This document shows, piece by piece, positions 24,183 to 31,690 of a stretch of DNA of 50,260 nt. Made by a program: the position numbers and the translations under genes. How positions within the stretch are numbered: the stretch's first letter is position 1; the number at the start of each line of letters is the position of its first letter. The DNA is from RGIG2041 sp045537695 (GTDB lineage: Bacteria > Bacillota > Clostridia > UBA1381 > UMGS1253). The notes beneath the pieces are model-generated. The model was not told where the DNA came from. It made no database searches and was given only the letters and a program-made list of their open reading frames with translations. The DNA is taken from assembly GCA_045537695.1 (NCBI GenBank), contig JAZSQB010000008.1, forward strand, positions 1 to 50,260, read 5' to 3'.

Positions 24183-25228
24183 ATGCGCATCACCTGCACT
24201 TTCTCAGCGTGCTTTGCAGCTTTCTTTACAAAAGCCGCCGCCAAGTCCCCTGCGCGGGACACATCCGCGAGGTTTAACACCTCTGTCGGTGTATGCATAT
24301 ACTTAAGCGGTATACTGATCACCGCCGTAGCAACACCACTGCCCACCGTCTGTACAGACCAGGCGTTCGTACCGGTAGAGCCACCGTCCACCTCTGGAAA
24401 AATCGGAATTTCCGCCTTTTTCGCACATTTGCATATCCAGTTTTCCAAAACAGGCGAAACATTCGGCCCGATGCTGTAAGACAAGCCTGCGCCTGCTTCA
24501 AGGCCTTCGCTGTTATCGTGTGTTTTGGCGTGCGTCACATCGAGTACCAGTGCCACATCCGCGCCAATGCCGTATGCCGCCGTTTTGGCGCCGCCCAAGG
24601 TAAACTCCTCCTGCACGGATAAAACATAATATACATCTGCATCCAATGCTAAAGATGCCAGCTGCTTCGCCGCCTCCAAAACCGCAACCACACCGGCGCG
24701 GTTATCCATGCACTTTCCGCACAGAAAATCATTTTTCAGCATATGCGGCTTTTGCGCAAAACTGATAAAGTCGCCGACCTGTACAATTTCATTCACCTTA
24801 TCCGGCGCAAGACCGACATCAATGGACAAGTCCTTGATGGCAAGCGACTTTTCATTTTCGCCCGCCTGCTGAATATGCGGCGGTTTAATGCCAATCACGC
24901 CCGTCAGCTTCTTTTTGCCGTGCACTGTCACAAGCGCGGACGGCAAAATGCGTTCATCAACGCCGCCGACAGCGGTAAACTTTAAAAACCCTTTTTCATC
25001 TATTTTTGTAACCATCAGCCCGATTTCATCCATATGGGCATCCAGCATAATTTTCGGCGCGTGTTTTTTATGCGATTTTTTATGCGCAATCACCGAGCCG
25101 AGCGCATCTATTTTGACTGTATCAACATATGGCGCAAATAAATCGGCAATTTCTTTTGCCAGGGTATGTTCAAAACCGCTCACGCCGACAGATGCACTTA
25201 ATTTTTTCAGTTCTGCCTTTAATTTCAT
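24176..25228 (-). CDS. M42 family metallopeptidase (first of three tandem paralogues)
   Basis: This 350-aa member has DAHMDEIGLMVT, KCMDNRAGVVAVL (Asn replaces the second Asp of DDR), EE in LSVQEEFTLGGAK, LVLDVTHAKTHD and LKYMHTPTEVL. It lacks the G-x-R-G after the catalytic Glu pair that the other two share, so it is the most divergent of the three. It starts one base downstream of murD's end and probably belongs to the murD transcript. Its HDN repeat is typical of clostridial M42 proteins. Confidence 0.92.
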   Translation of the reverse strand: MKLKAELKKLSASVGVSGFEHTLAKEIADLFAPYVDTVKIDALGSVIAHKKSHKKHAPKIMLDAHMDEIGLMVTKIDEKGFLKFTAVGGVDERILPSALVTVHGKKKLTGVIGIKPPHIQQAGENEKSLAIKDLSIDVGLAPDKVNEIVQVGDFISFAQKPHMLKNDFLCGKCMDNRAGVVAVLEAAKQLASLALDADVYYVLSVQEEFTLGGAKTAAYGIGADVALVLDVTHAKTHDNSEGLEAGAGLSYSIGPNVSPVLENWICKCAKKAEIPIFPEVDGGSTGTNAWSVQTVGSGVATAVISIPLKYMHTPTEVLNLADVSRAGDLAAAFVKKAAKHAEKVQVMRIC

Positions 25229-25229
25229 T

Positions 25230-26600
25230 TCACTCTCCTAAACTGTGTACAATCTCTTTAAATGCCTGCCCGCGCTGCATAAAATTCTTGAACAAATCAA
25301 AGCTTGCACTCGCCGGCGAAAGGATAACCACATCACCGTGCTTCGCCAATGCATAAGCCTTCTGAATCGCGCCGTCAAACGCATCACAGCGCACGATGTC
25401 TGCCGCCGGCATCCCTGCCGCCAATGCAGCCGCCTCGATTTTATCGGAGGTTGCACCGACGAGGACCAGTTTTTTCACGTTTTCCTTGACGTCGACGCCA
25501 AATGCCGTGTAATCGAGATGCTTATCATAACCACCGGCAATCAAAATCACCTTCTGGTCAAACGAGCGCAGTCCTGCTCTGGCGCGCGACGGGCTGCTGG
25601 CAATGGAATCGTTATAAAATTTCACGCCGCGCACCTCGCGCACAAACTCGATGCGATGCTCTACGCCGCCAAAATTTTTCGCCACATACTCCACATCATC
25701 GCGCGATGCAAGCCCCTGCGTTGCCGCAATGGCAGTCATATAATTTTCGACGTTGTGTGCACCCGGAACGCGGATATCCGCCGCATTTAAATACGCCTCG
25801 CCGTTTAAATAAATCACGCCGTCTTTTAAATACGCACCGCAGATATCCTGCTGGGTTGCAGAAAACCAACTCACCTTGCCCTTGGCTTCGCTTTCCAAGC
25901 CGCGCGTAATCGCGTTATCTAAATTCAGTACGAGTAAATCTTCCGGCTTCTGATGCAAAAAAATGTTTTTCTTCGCCAACAGATATTCATCCATATCCGC
26001 ATGCCAATCCAAATGATTCGGCGCAAGATTCGTAATCACCGCCACATCCGGCGATGCCTGCATTGTATGAAGCTGGAAGCTGCTGAGTTCCAAAATAACA
26101 ATATCATTTTTGCCAATCTGTTCTATCTGCCCAATCAGCGGGTTGCCGATATTGCCACCGACCCATACCGTATGCCCTGCCTGCTTTAAAATCTCGGAAA
26201 TCAATGTCGTGGTTGTGGTTTTGCCGTCACTGCCGGTTACGGCAATCATTTTACACGGACAAAGCTCAAAAAACACTTCCATCTCCGAGGTAATTTGGCT
26301 TCCGTTTTCCTTTGCGCGGACCAACGCCGGCAAGTCATAGCGCATACCCGGCGTTTTAAAGATGATTTCGCCTCCTAAATTGTCCATATAACCTTCGCCC
26401 AGACAATAATGAATGTCATATGCAGAAAGCGCATCCATCTGCTCTTGTAAATTTTCTGCCGTTTGTCTGTCGCAGGCCGTCACTTCAGCACCGCACTGCG
26501 CCAGAAAACCAATCAGCGGCAAATTGCTTACGCCTATGCCGAGCACGGTTATTTTTTTATGTTGAAGACTCTGTTTGTAAAGCTCTAAATTCTGAGACAA
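25230..26600 (-). CDS. murD: UDP-N-acetylmuramoylalanine--D-glutamate ligase
   Basis: MurD adds D-glutamate to UDP-MurNAc-L-Ala in the cytoplasmic steps of peptidoglycan synthesis. Seen: an N-terminal Rossmann-like domain (KITVLGIGVSNLPLIGFLA), the ATP-binding VTGSDGKTTTTTLI, NLAPNHLDWHADMDEYLLAK, VEHRIEFVREVRGVKFYNDS, and the C-terminal domain with VILIAGGYDKHLDY. The length of 456 aa is normal. The start is TTG at 26600 with AGGAGG 8 nt upstream. A good promoter lies at 26638-26666. Three M42 peptidase genes follow. Confidence 0.95.
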   Translation of the reverse strand: MSQNLELYKQSLQHKKITVLGIGVSNLPLIGFLAQCGAEVTACDRQTAENLQEQMDALSAYDIHYCLGEGYMDNLGGEIIFKTPGMRYDLPALVRAKENGSQITSEMEVFFELCPCKMIAVTGSDGKTTTTTLISEILKQAGHTVWVGGNIGNPLIGQIEQIGKNDIVILELSSFQLHTMQASPDVAVITNLAPNHLDWHADMDEYLLAKKNIFLHQKPEDLLVLNLDNAITRGLESEAKGKVSWFSATQQDICGAYLKDGVIYLNGEAYLNAADIRVPGAHNVENYMTAIAATQGLASRDDVEYVAKNFGGVEHRIEFVREVRGVKFYNDSIASSPSRARAGLRSFDQKVILIAGGYDKHLDYTAFGVDVKENVKKLVLVGATSDKIEAAALAAGMPAADIVRCDAFDGAIQKAYALAKHGDVVILSPASASFDLFKNFMQRGQAFKEIVHSLGE

Positions 26601-26637
26601 TTTCCATTCCTCCTAATATAAACAGCCTAATATTATT

Positions 26638-26666
26638 ATTATCCGTCAAGCACCGGAAAATGTCAA
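26638..26666 (-). promoter_or_regulatory. SigA-type promoter of murD
   Basis: Minus strand: -35 TTGACA (26661-26666), 17-bp spacer, -10 GATAAT (26638-26643), about 38 bp upstream of the TTG start. Confidence 0.75.
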
Positions 26667-26677
26667 GTTGTGCGCAT

Positions 26678-26714
26678 AAAAAAACTGTTGAAAAGTTTCA
26701 ATCTCTTCAACAGT
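26678..26714 (-). terminator. Rho-independent terminator of the alr-mazEF unit
   Basis: On the minus strand ACTGTTGAA (complement of 26706-26714) pairs with TTCAACAGT (complement of 26684-26692), a 9-bp stem, and a T run follows (26678-26683). It lies 8 bp after the stop codon of the exported-protein gene. Confidence 0.85.
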
Positions 26715-26721
26715 CTCTGCG

Positions 26722-27162
26722 TTACAAAATCTTATAGCTGCCTTTAATCATCAGGATGGCGTCTGTCGGTGACGTAATACGTACGCCGCGCCCGTCCTCC
26801 ATCGGCACAATCAGCAAATGATTTGCCGGTGCATATACGTCGTTTGCCAAATCCACACCCTGCGTTACATCCGCAAGACCGCCACGGTTAGAAGCAATAA
26901 CGCAAGCCTGTCCCATGCGCAAAATCATTTCTGTGCCTGCGCCGCCAAGCACGGTTTGTCCCGACTTTACGGTCACTACTTCAAAGCGGCTCTGCGCCTT
27001 CTGATCTATGTAGGCATAAATCTCCGGCTTGAGCTGTGCATCAATATAGCTTTTGCTGATGAGCGGGTCTTCCTGTGTGCCCGGATTTGCCGCAATGGTG
27101 ATCACCGCCCCCAATACAAACGCCAACACGACCGCCACAACCGTTATCCAAGTCTTTTTCAT
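26722..27162 (-). CDS. Exported or membrane-anchored protein of unknown function
   Basis: I do not recognise this 146-aa protein. It begins with a charged-hydrophobic signal or anchor (MKKTWITVVAVVLAFVLGA, about residues 4-26). The rest is predicted extracellular and contains a compact, repeat-poor domain with VKSGQTVLGGAGTEMILRMG and VYAPANHLLIVPMEDGRG. The pattern suggests a beta-rich domain tied to an assay-like 'conserved clostridial' family rather than an enzyme with visible catalytic residues. It is the last gene before the terminator at 26678-26714, 16 bp after mazF. Confidence 0.75.
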   Translation of the reverse strand: MKKTWITVVAVVLAFVLGAVITIAANPGTQEDPLISKSYIDAQLKPEIYAYIDQKAQSRFEVVTVKSGQTVLGGAGTEMILRMGQACVIASNRGGLADVTQGVDLANDVYAPANHLLIVPMEDGRGVRITSPTDAILMIKGSYKIL

Positions 27163-27178
27163 GTCTCTTCCCCCAAAC

Positions 27179-27529
27179 TCATAACTCTGTCAAGCCAAAA
27201 CTGATGGCAAGACCGCGCCCCACCTGCGCCATACGCGCATCATCCAGCGCACCTATTTTTTCCTTTAACCGCTGCTTATCAATCGTTCGAATCTGTTCAA
27301 GCAAAATAACAGAATCCTTCCCTAATCCAAATTCATTGGCTTTCACTTCGATATGCGTCGGCATTTTTGCCTTGTTAATCTGCGACGTAATTGCTGCTGC
27401 AATCACCGTCGGACTGTACCTGTTTCCAATATTGTTTTGCACAACCAATACAGGGCGTATACCGCCTTGCTCCGAGCCGATAACCGGACTTAAATCCGCA
27501 TAAAATATGTCGCCTCTCTTAACAATCAC
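27179..27529 (-). CDS. mazF: MazF/PemK family mRNA interferase toxin (EndoA-like)
   Basis: The protein is close in layout to Bacillus NdoA/EndoA, a sequence-specific endoribonuclease. Seen: KRGDIFYADLSPVIGSEQGG, RPVLVVQNNIGNRYSPTVI, then KDSVILLEQIRTIDKQRL. The R in RPVLV and the T/S-rich loop are typical of active members. Length 116 aa. Its antitoxin is encoded 3 bp upstream and alr before that, the same order as alr-ndoAI-ndoA in Bacillus. Function as a toxin is expected from the family, not shown here. Confidence 0.94.
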   Translation of the reverse strand: MIVKRGDIFYADLSPVIGSEQGGIRPVLVVQNNIGNRYSPTVIAAAITSQINKAKMPTHIEVKANEFGLGKDSVILLEQIRTIDKQRLKEKIGALDDARMAQVGRGLAISFGLTEL

Positions 27530-27532
27530 TGT

Positions 27533-27796
27533 TTATTCACTCTCCGCCAGTTTTTCCTCACAAGACTTCAAAACCGCAGTATCTGCTTCAAAACACATTT
27601 CTGCCAACGACAAATTCAATTTACCCATCTCTGCGTAGCCTTTTTTCAGCTGCGCCTTCTTCTCCCCAGATATATATGCTGCGACCGCTATGCGCAGAAT
27701 TTCAGTACGGCTGACACCGTTTTGCTTTGCCAGCGCGTCGACTTCCTCCACCATGAATTCAGGCAAGCGCAGCAATATTTTTTTATGCTCTGCCAT
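27533..27796 (-). CDS. mazE: Ribbon-helix-helix antitoxin (EndoAI-like, MazE role)
   Basis: This 87-aa protein neutralises MazF and probably represses the operon. The N-terminal ribbon-helix-helix DNA-binding part is seen (KKILLRLPEFMVEEVDALAKQ, then SRTEILRIAVAAYI). The C-terminal segment around GYAEMGKLNLSLAEMCF matches the toxin-binding tail of Bacillus EndoAI. The ATG at 27796 has GGGGGG about 9 nt upstream; an ATG at 27802 is possible. A perfect palindrome at 27849-27875 upstream is a candidate operator. Confidence 0.9.
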   Translation of the reverse strand: MAEHKKILLRLPEFMVEEVDALAKQNGVSRTEILRIAVAAYISGEKKAQLKKGYAEMGKLNLSLAEMCFEADTAVLKSCEEKLAESE

Positions 27797-27848
27797 CGGC
27801 ATCAACCCCCCCTTTTCACCTATGTATCAAGGTTGAATCTGCATATAC

Positions 27849-27875
27849 ACAGTATACAGCCCCTCTGTATACTGT
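27849..27875 (-). promoter_or_regulatory. Palindrome upstream of mazE, candidate antitoxin operator
   Basis: ACAGTATACAG and CTGTATACTGT are perfect 11-bp arms around a 5-nt spacer. On the minus strand one arm holds TGTATACT, which resembles an extended -10 element, so a repressor here would block a local promoter. RHH antitoxins bind such repeats. A role as alr 3' structure cannot be excluded. Confidence 0.5.
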
Positions 27876-27931
27876 AATTATATATGCCGCCTGCGCCGAT
27901 GTCAATAGTAATATATCCCGCTCTCGCCAAG

Positions 27932-29071
27932 TCATTCCATAGGCATATAAACGCGCGGCACGCGTGCACCTACGTCGCACACGATTTCATAGTTGATGGT
28001 GCCGAGCATTTCCGCCATCGCATCCGCTGTCACGCACGCTTCTGCGCCCATAAGCAACACAGGATCGCCGACATCTATAGTATGAACATCCGTAAGGTCA
28101 ATCATACATTGATCCATACAAATTCTGCCTATTTGTTTTACCGGTACGCCACCGGCAATCATTTTTACCTTTCCGCTCAAGCTGCGACTATAGCCGTCCG
28201 CATAACCGACACAGACCGTACCGATGCGCATATCCTGCTCTGCTATGTAAGTATTGCCATAGCTGACCGGCGTGCCGGCCTTAACAGTTTTTATATTTGT
28301 AATACGTGCATACCAGCGCATTGCCGGCTTTAAATTTATTTTGCCATATGTCGTTTTGTCCGGATGCAAGCCGTACAGTATAATGCCCGGACGCACCATA
28401 TCCAGATGCATTTCCGGCTCCAAAACAATACCGGCACTATTGCAGATATGTCGCTTTCCAATTTGTACATTCTGCGCCTGCAATGTATCACAAACCGCCA
28501 TAAAACGCTGAAATTGCAGCTTGGTGTATGCCCTATCCGTATCCGCGCAAGATAAATGACTGAAAACACCGTCAATCTCCACGGAACCCATTTCGCTAAT
28601 TTTTCGAATAGCTTGCACCGTCTCTTCTGCAAAACCCTCTAACGCAGAAAATCCAAGACGGCTCATACCCGAATCCACCTTAATATGCACACGCAGCTTC
28701 TTGCCGGCCTGCGCAGCCGCAATGCCAAAACGCTCTGCAACAGCGGCATCGAAAACCGTCGGCATAATATCAAAATTTAGAAGCGACGAAATTGCTTCCG
28801 GCTGTACATAACCCAAAATCAAAATCGGCTCTGTCGCACCGCACCCACGCAAATCGATAGCCTCCTGCAAGGTGGCAACCGCAAAACAATCCGCGCCGTT
28901 TTCGCGCAAAATGCGATAAGCTTGCTCCATTCCGTGTCCGTAAGCATTCGCCTTAATCACCGCCATAATTTCAGCTGCTTTATTTGTATTTTCCCGAATC
29001 ACACGCATATTATGCGCCATAGCAGATAAATCAATCTCTGTCCAGGTGCGATCCTTTTCAATTTCAAACAT
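27932..29071 (-). CDS. alr: Alanine racemase
   Basis: Alr interconverts L- and D-alanine, supplying D-alanine for peptidoglycan. The PLP lysine lies in VIKANAYGHG near residue 39. The second catalytic residue, Tyr, is in the GVSYGNTY-like segment (PVSYGNTYIAEQ), and RIGTVCVGYADGYSR and GRICMDQCMIDL are typical. Length 379 aa. It overlaps the nnr stop by 8 bp and precedes the antitoxin-toxin pair. Confidence 0.96.
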   Translation of the reverse strand: MFEIEKDRTWTEIDLSAMAHNMRVIRENTNKAAEIMAVIKANAYGHGMEQAYRILRENGADCFAVATLQEAIDLRGCGATEPILILGYVQPEAISSLLNFDIMPTVFDAAVAERFGIAAAQAGKKLRVHIKVDSGMSRLGFSALEGFAEETVQAIRKISEMGSVEIDGVFSHLSCADTDRAYTKLQFQRFMAVCDTLQAQNVQIGKRHICNSAGIVLEPEMHLDMVRPGIILYGLHPDKTTYGKINLKPAMRWYARITNIKTVKAGTPVSYGNTYIAEQDMRIGTVCVGYADGYSRSLSGKVKMIAGGVPVKQIGRICMDQCMIDLTDVHTIDVGDPVLLMGAEACVTADAMAEMLGTINYEIVCDVGARVPRVYMPME

Positions 29072-30632
29072 GCTTTGCCATTCCTTCCGAAAGGTTATAG
29101 GTCTCTCTCAAATTCTTAATTGCATACGGCAATGCCGAAAGCATATCACACGCTGTCATACCGTCTTCGCCCAAGTCCGCTGCTACAATATCCCCCGCCG
29201 AAGCGTGCAGGTAGACTGCCGCCGAGAGTGTCGAAAATATATCTTTTGCGCGCGAAAGCATCGCCGCACAAACACCGGCAAGTACGTCACCACTGCCCGC
29301 CGTCGCCATACCGCTGTTGCCCGCAAGGCAATTAACCGCTATGCGACCGTCCGGCGCAGCAACAACCGTATGCGCGCCCTTTAAAACGACATAAACATTA
29401 TATGCTGCCGCAAACTGTTTTGTCACCGCAATTCTGTCACTTTCAATTTCTTGTATACTTAAGCCGCAAAGCCGCGCCATTTCGCCGCTATGCGGCGTAA
29501 TAACAATCGGCGCTTTATGCCCGCGAAGACATTCCAGATTCTGCGCTAATGCATAAAGGGCATCCGCATCAAGCAAAAGCGGCTTTTCCGCTTCTGCAAT
29601 CATTTTTCCAAGCAAGTCTGCAATGCCGCCTTGTCTGCCTGCGCCCATACCGAAGGCAACGGCATCGTAGGCATTTGCCTGCGCTATGGCTTTCGGGTCA
29701 CATACAAGACCGCCATCCTGCTCTGCAAGCGCAAGCGTCATAACCTCTGTGGTTTTCATCTCCATAATATCTGCAAGACTCGTCGGCACACCGGCAACCA
29801 CCAGACCCGCGCCGCTTTTAAGCGCCGCCTGTGCACTCATATAGATTGCGCCGCTCATCCCTCGGCTACCACCGAGGAGAAATACTTTGCCAAAATCACC
29901 TTTATGTGCATTGCGCGGTCTTTCCCCCAAGGCACGGTGTACCGCCGCCGGGCAAATCACCTCGGCAACTGGCGTACACACTGCCTGTGCCGGCCTTGGA
30001 ATACCGATATCTGCCAAAACAATTTTCCCGTAATATAAACAGCTGTCAAACAAAATTGCCGACAGCTTATAGCCTGTAAAAGTGATCGTAACATCCGCGT
30101 ACACACATTCGACCGGCACCGCACCACAATCTGCGCTGACGCCACTGGGGATGTCCGCGGAAAACACAATGGCTTTCGATGTATTGATGGCTTGTACAAG
30201 CGCCAAATCTGCACCGGCGAGCTGCCCATAAAAACCGAACCCGTAAAGTGCATCTAAAATCACATCCGCCTGTGCAATCGCTGCGCAGCCTTCCTCCAAG
30301 TTGCACATGCGTTCTATCCCATTTTTCTTGCATTTTTCGCTGTAATACAGCGCATCCGCCGAAAGTGCGCTTTCCTTTTCCAAACATACAATTTGCACCT
30401 GCGCACAAAGCATCGACAGCATACACGCCGCCGCAAAGCCATCGCCGCCATTATTGCCTTTACCGCATACAATAACGCAGTTTTTCTTTGCCATGGACAA
30501 ACGCGCCTGCATCGTTTCCACAATCCGGCGCGCAGCATTTTCCATCAAGCTCAAGCCAATGATGCCGCAGTTTTCTATGGCATATTTGTCTATCGCCTTC
30601 ATTTGCGCGCCCGTATAGACAAATGCACTCAT
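29064..30632 (-). CDS. nnr: Bifunctional NAD(P)H-hydrate repair enzyme
   Basis: This protein restores hydrated NADH/NADPH. The N-terminal epimerase half (YjeF_N, about residues 1-215) shows VICGKGNNGGDGFAAA and SADIPSGVSADCG. The C-terminal dehydratase half (about 225-515) shows KVFLLGGSRGMSGAIYMSA, IVITPHSGEMARL and the nucleotide-binding AGSGDVLAGV. Length 522 aa. Its start overlaps the preceding gene by 4 bp, and alr overlaps its end, so the group is a tightly coupled operon. Confidence 0.95.
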   Translation of the reverse strand: MSAFVYTGAQMKAIDKYAIENCGIIGLSLMENAARRIVETMQARLSMAKKNCVIVCGKGNNGGDGFAAACMLSMLCAQVQIVCLEKESALSADALYYSEKCKKNGIERMCNLEEGCAAIAQADVILDALYGFGFYGQLAGADLALVQAINTSKAIVFSADIPSGVSADCGAVPVECVYADVTITFTGYKLSAILFDSCLYYGKIVLADIGIPRPAQAVCTPVAEVICPAAVHRALGERPRNAHKGDFGKVFLLGGSRGMSGAIYMSAQAALKSGAGLVVAGVPTSLADIMEMKTTEVMTLALAEQDGGLVCDPKAIAQANAYDAVAFGMGAGRQGGIADLLGKMIAEAEKPLLLDADALYALAQNLECLRGHKAPIVITPHSGEMARLCGLSIQEIESDRIAVTKQFAAAYNVYVVLKGAHTVVAAPDGRIAVNCLAGNSGMATAGSGDVLAGVCAAMLSRAKDIFSTLSAAVYLHASAGDIVAADLGEDGMTACDMLSALPYAIKNLRETYNLSEGMAKHV

Positions 30633-31180
30633 GCCTGCATCTCCTCTTCCGGAATATGTACGTTTCTCGGATTATACATTTTCATCATCGTAAGCATCTC
30701 TTCGCTCGGCTCAAACAAAAGGCGTGTGCGCTCTGCATTATACAGAAAATCCACATAATACACTTCCGCTCCCTGTGCGCCGGATATTGCCGTAATCAAA
30801 TACAAATGTTGCGGGACATTTCTGTACTCCGCTTCATAACGTTCGTCATTCATACGCGCGCAAAAGCGAATATCCCTTGCGCGAAAGGAAGCCAATTTTT
30901 TCCTGCTCCTCTTGGAATAAATTATATCTATATCTATCTCACCATTGACAAAAAAATACTCATATTCCACACTCTGTCTGCGCAAAAGCACATAACAACC
31001 GTAACATGCCGCCACTGTGCAAAGCAAACAGAGCATCACTGTAATCTGCCCCGGCAGGAAAATTGGTATGACAAAAAACAGTCCCAGCAAAACCAGGATT
31101 GCTAATACATAAAGCACACTGAGGCATTTTTCTTTCGTGCCTTTCACGCGTTTAATCATATGCTCCGTATAATTATCCAT
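30629..31180 (-). CDS. Two-helix membrane protein, DUF6106-like
   Basis: This 183-aa protein has two close transmembrane segments (about residues 22-42, LSVLYVLAILVLLGLFFV, and 46-66, QITVMLCLLCTVAACYGCYV). A cytoplasmic domain of about 115 residues follows (EYEYFFVNGEIDIDIIYSK, then RNVHIPEEE near the end). The layout and the tail agree with what I recall of DUF6106 in clostridia, but I could not check this. Its role is unknown. It heads the nnr-alr-mazEF unit and has a good promoter at 31220-31248. Confidence 0.75.
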   Translation of the reverse strand: MDNYTEHMIKRVKGTKEKCLSVLYVLAILVLLGLFFVIPIFLPGQITVMLCLLCTVAACYGCYVLLRRQSVEYEYFFVNGEIDIDIIYSKRSRKKLASFRARDIRFCARMNDERYEAEYRNVPQHLYLITAISGAQGAEVYYVDFLYNAERTRLLFEPSEEMLTMMKMYNPRNVHIPEEEMQA

Positions 31181-31219
31181 TTCCCTTCACCCAATACCTT
31201 TCTTCTGATTAAAATTTAT

Positions 31220-31248
31220 TGTATCACAGAAATCATACAACGTCAATT
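31220..31248 (-). promoter_or_regulatory. SigA-type promoter of the DUF6106-nnr-alr-mazEF unit
   Basis: Minus strand: -35 TTGACG (31243-31248), 17-bp spacer, -10 TACAAT (31220-31225), 40 bp upstream of the first start codon. Confidence 0.75.
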
Positions 31249-31323
31249 CATCTTAACAAAATGGCATGTTTTTACGGCGCGGTTTTCCGCTGCCCGTTGT
31301 TACACTTCCGTTTCCGCAACCGG

Positions 31324-31689
31324 CTATTCTTCCGTCGCAGTAGCTTCTGCACCGACTTCCGTTGCTTTGCCTTCCTCAGCCGGTGTCTCCTCCGGTTGAA
31401 TCAGCTCTGCCGTCTTTTTCTTTGCTTCGACCAGTGCTTCTTCCAATTTCATGATTTCCGCACGCAATGCATCAATGGTTTTTGCCTGCGTTTCCACCTG
31501 TACCTTTAATTCGCTAATTTCCTGCGCCTGCGGCACAAACACTTCCCTGGTACCATCCTTAAAGCTTGCGGCGCTCCACACGATAAAGACAATCAGCAAA
31601 AGTGCCAATATAGCGAACACCGTCGCTAAAATGCGCGCGACCGGCTTTTCTTTTTTGCTATTCGTAGCATAAATTCCGTTTCGTATCAT
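31324..31689 (-). CDS. Small single-pass membrane protein with coiled coil
   Basis: I do not recognise this 121-aa protein. A basic N-terminus is followed by one transmembrane helix (about residues 20-43, ILATVFAILALLLIVFIVW). A coiled coil follows (about 55-92, ISELKVQVETQAKTIDALRA) and then an acidic, low-complexity Glu/Ala/Thr tail. It may be a membrane-tethered scaffold. Its start codon lies right after the addA stop, so it is probably translated from the addBA transcript, though a functional link to AddAB is not implied by its sequence. Confidence 0.75.
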   Translation of the reverse strand: MIRNGIYATNSKKEKPVARILATVFAILALLLIVFIVWSAASFKDGTREVFVPQAQEISELKVQVETQAKTIDALRAEIMKLEEALVEAKKKTAELIQPEETPAEEGKATEVGAEATATEE

Positions 31690-31690
31690 A

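Noticed and set aside
31270..31300. Terminator after the 31324 gene
   Set aside because: A GCGG/CCGC stem with outer ACGG/CCGT pairing exists, but no T run follows. Kept out for lack of support.
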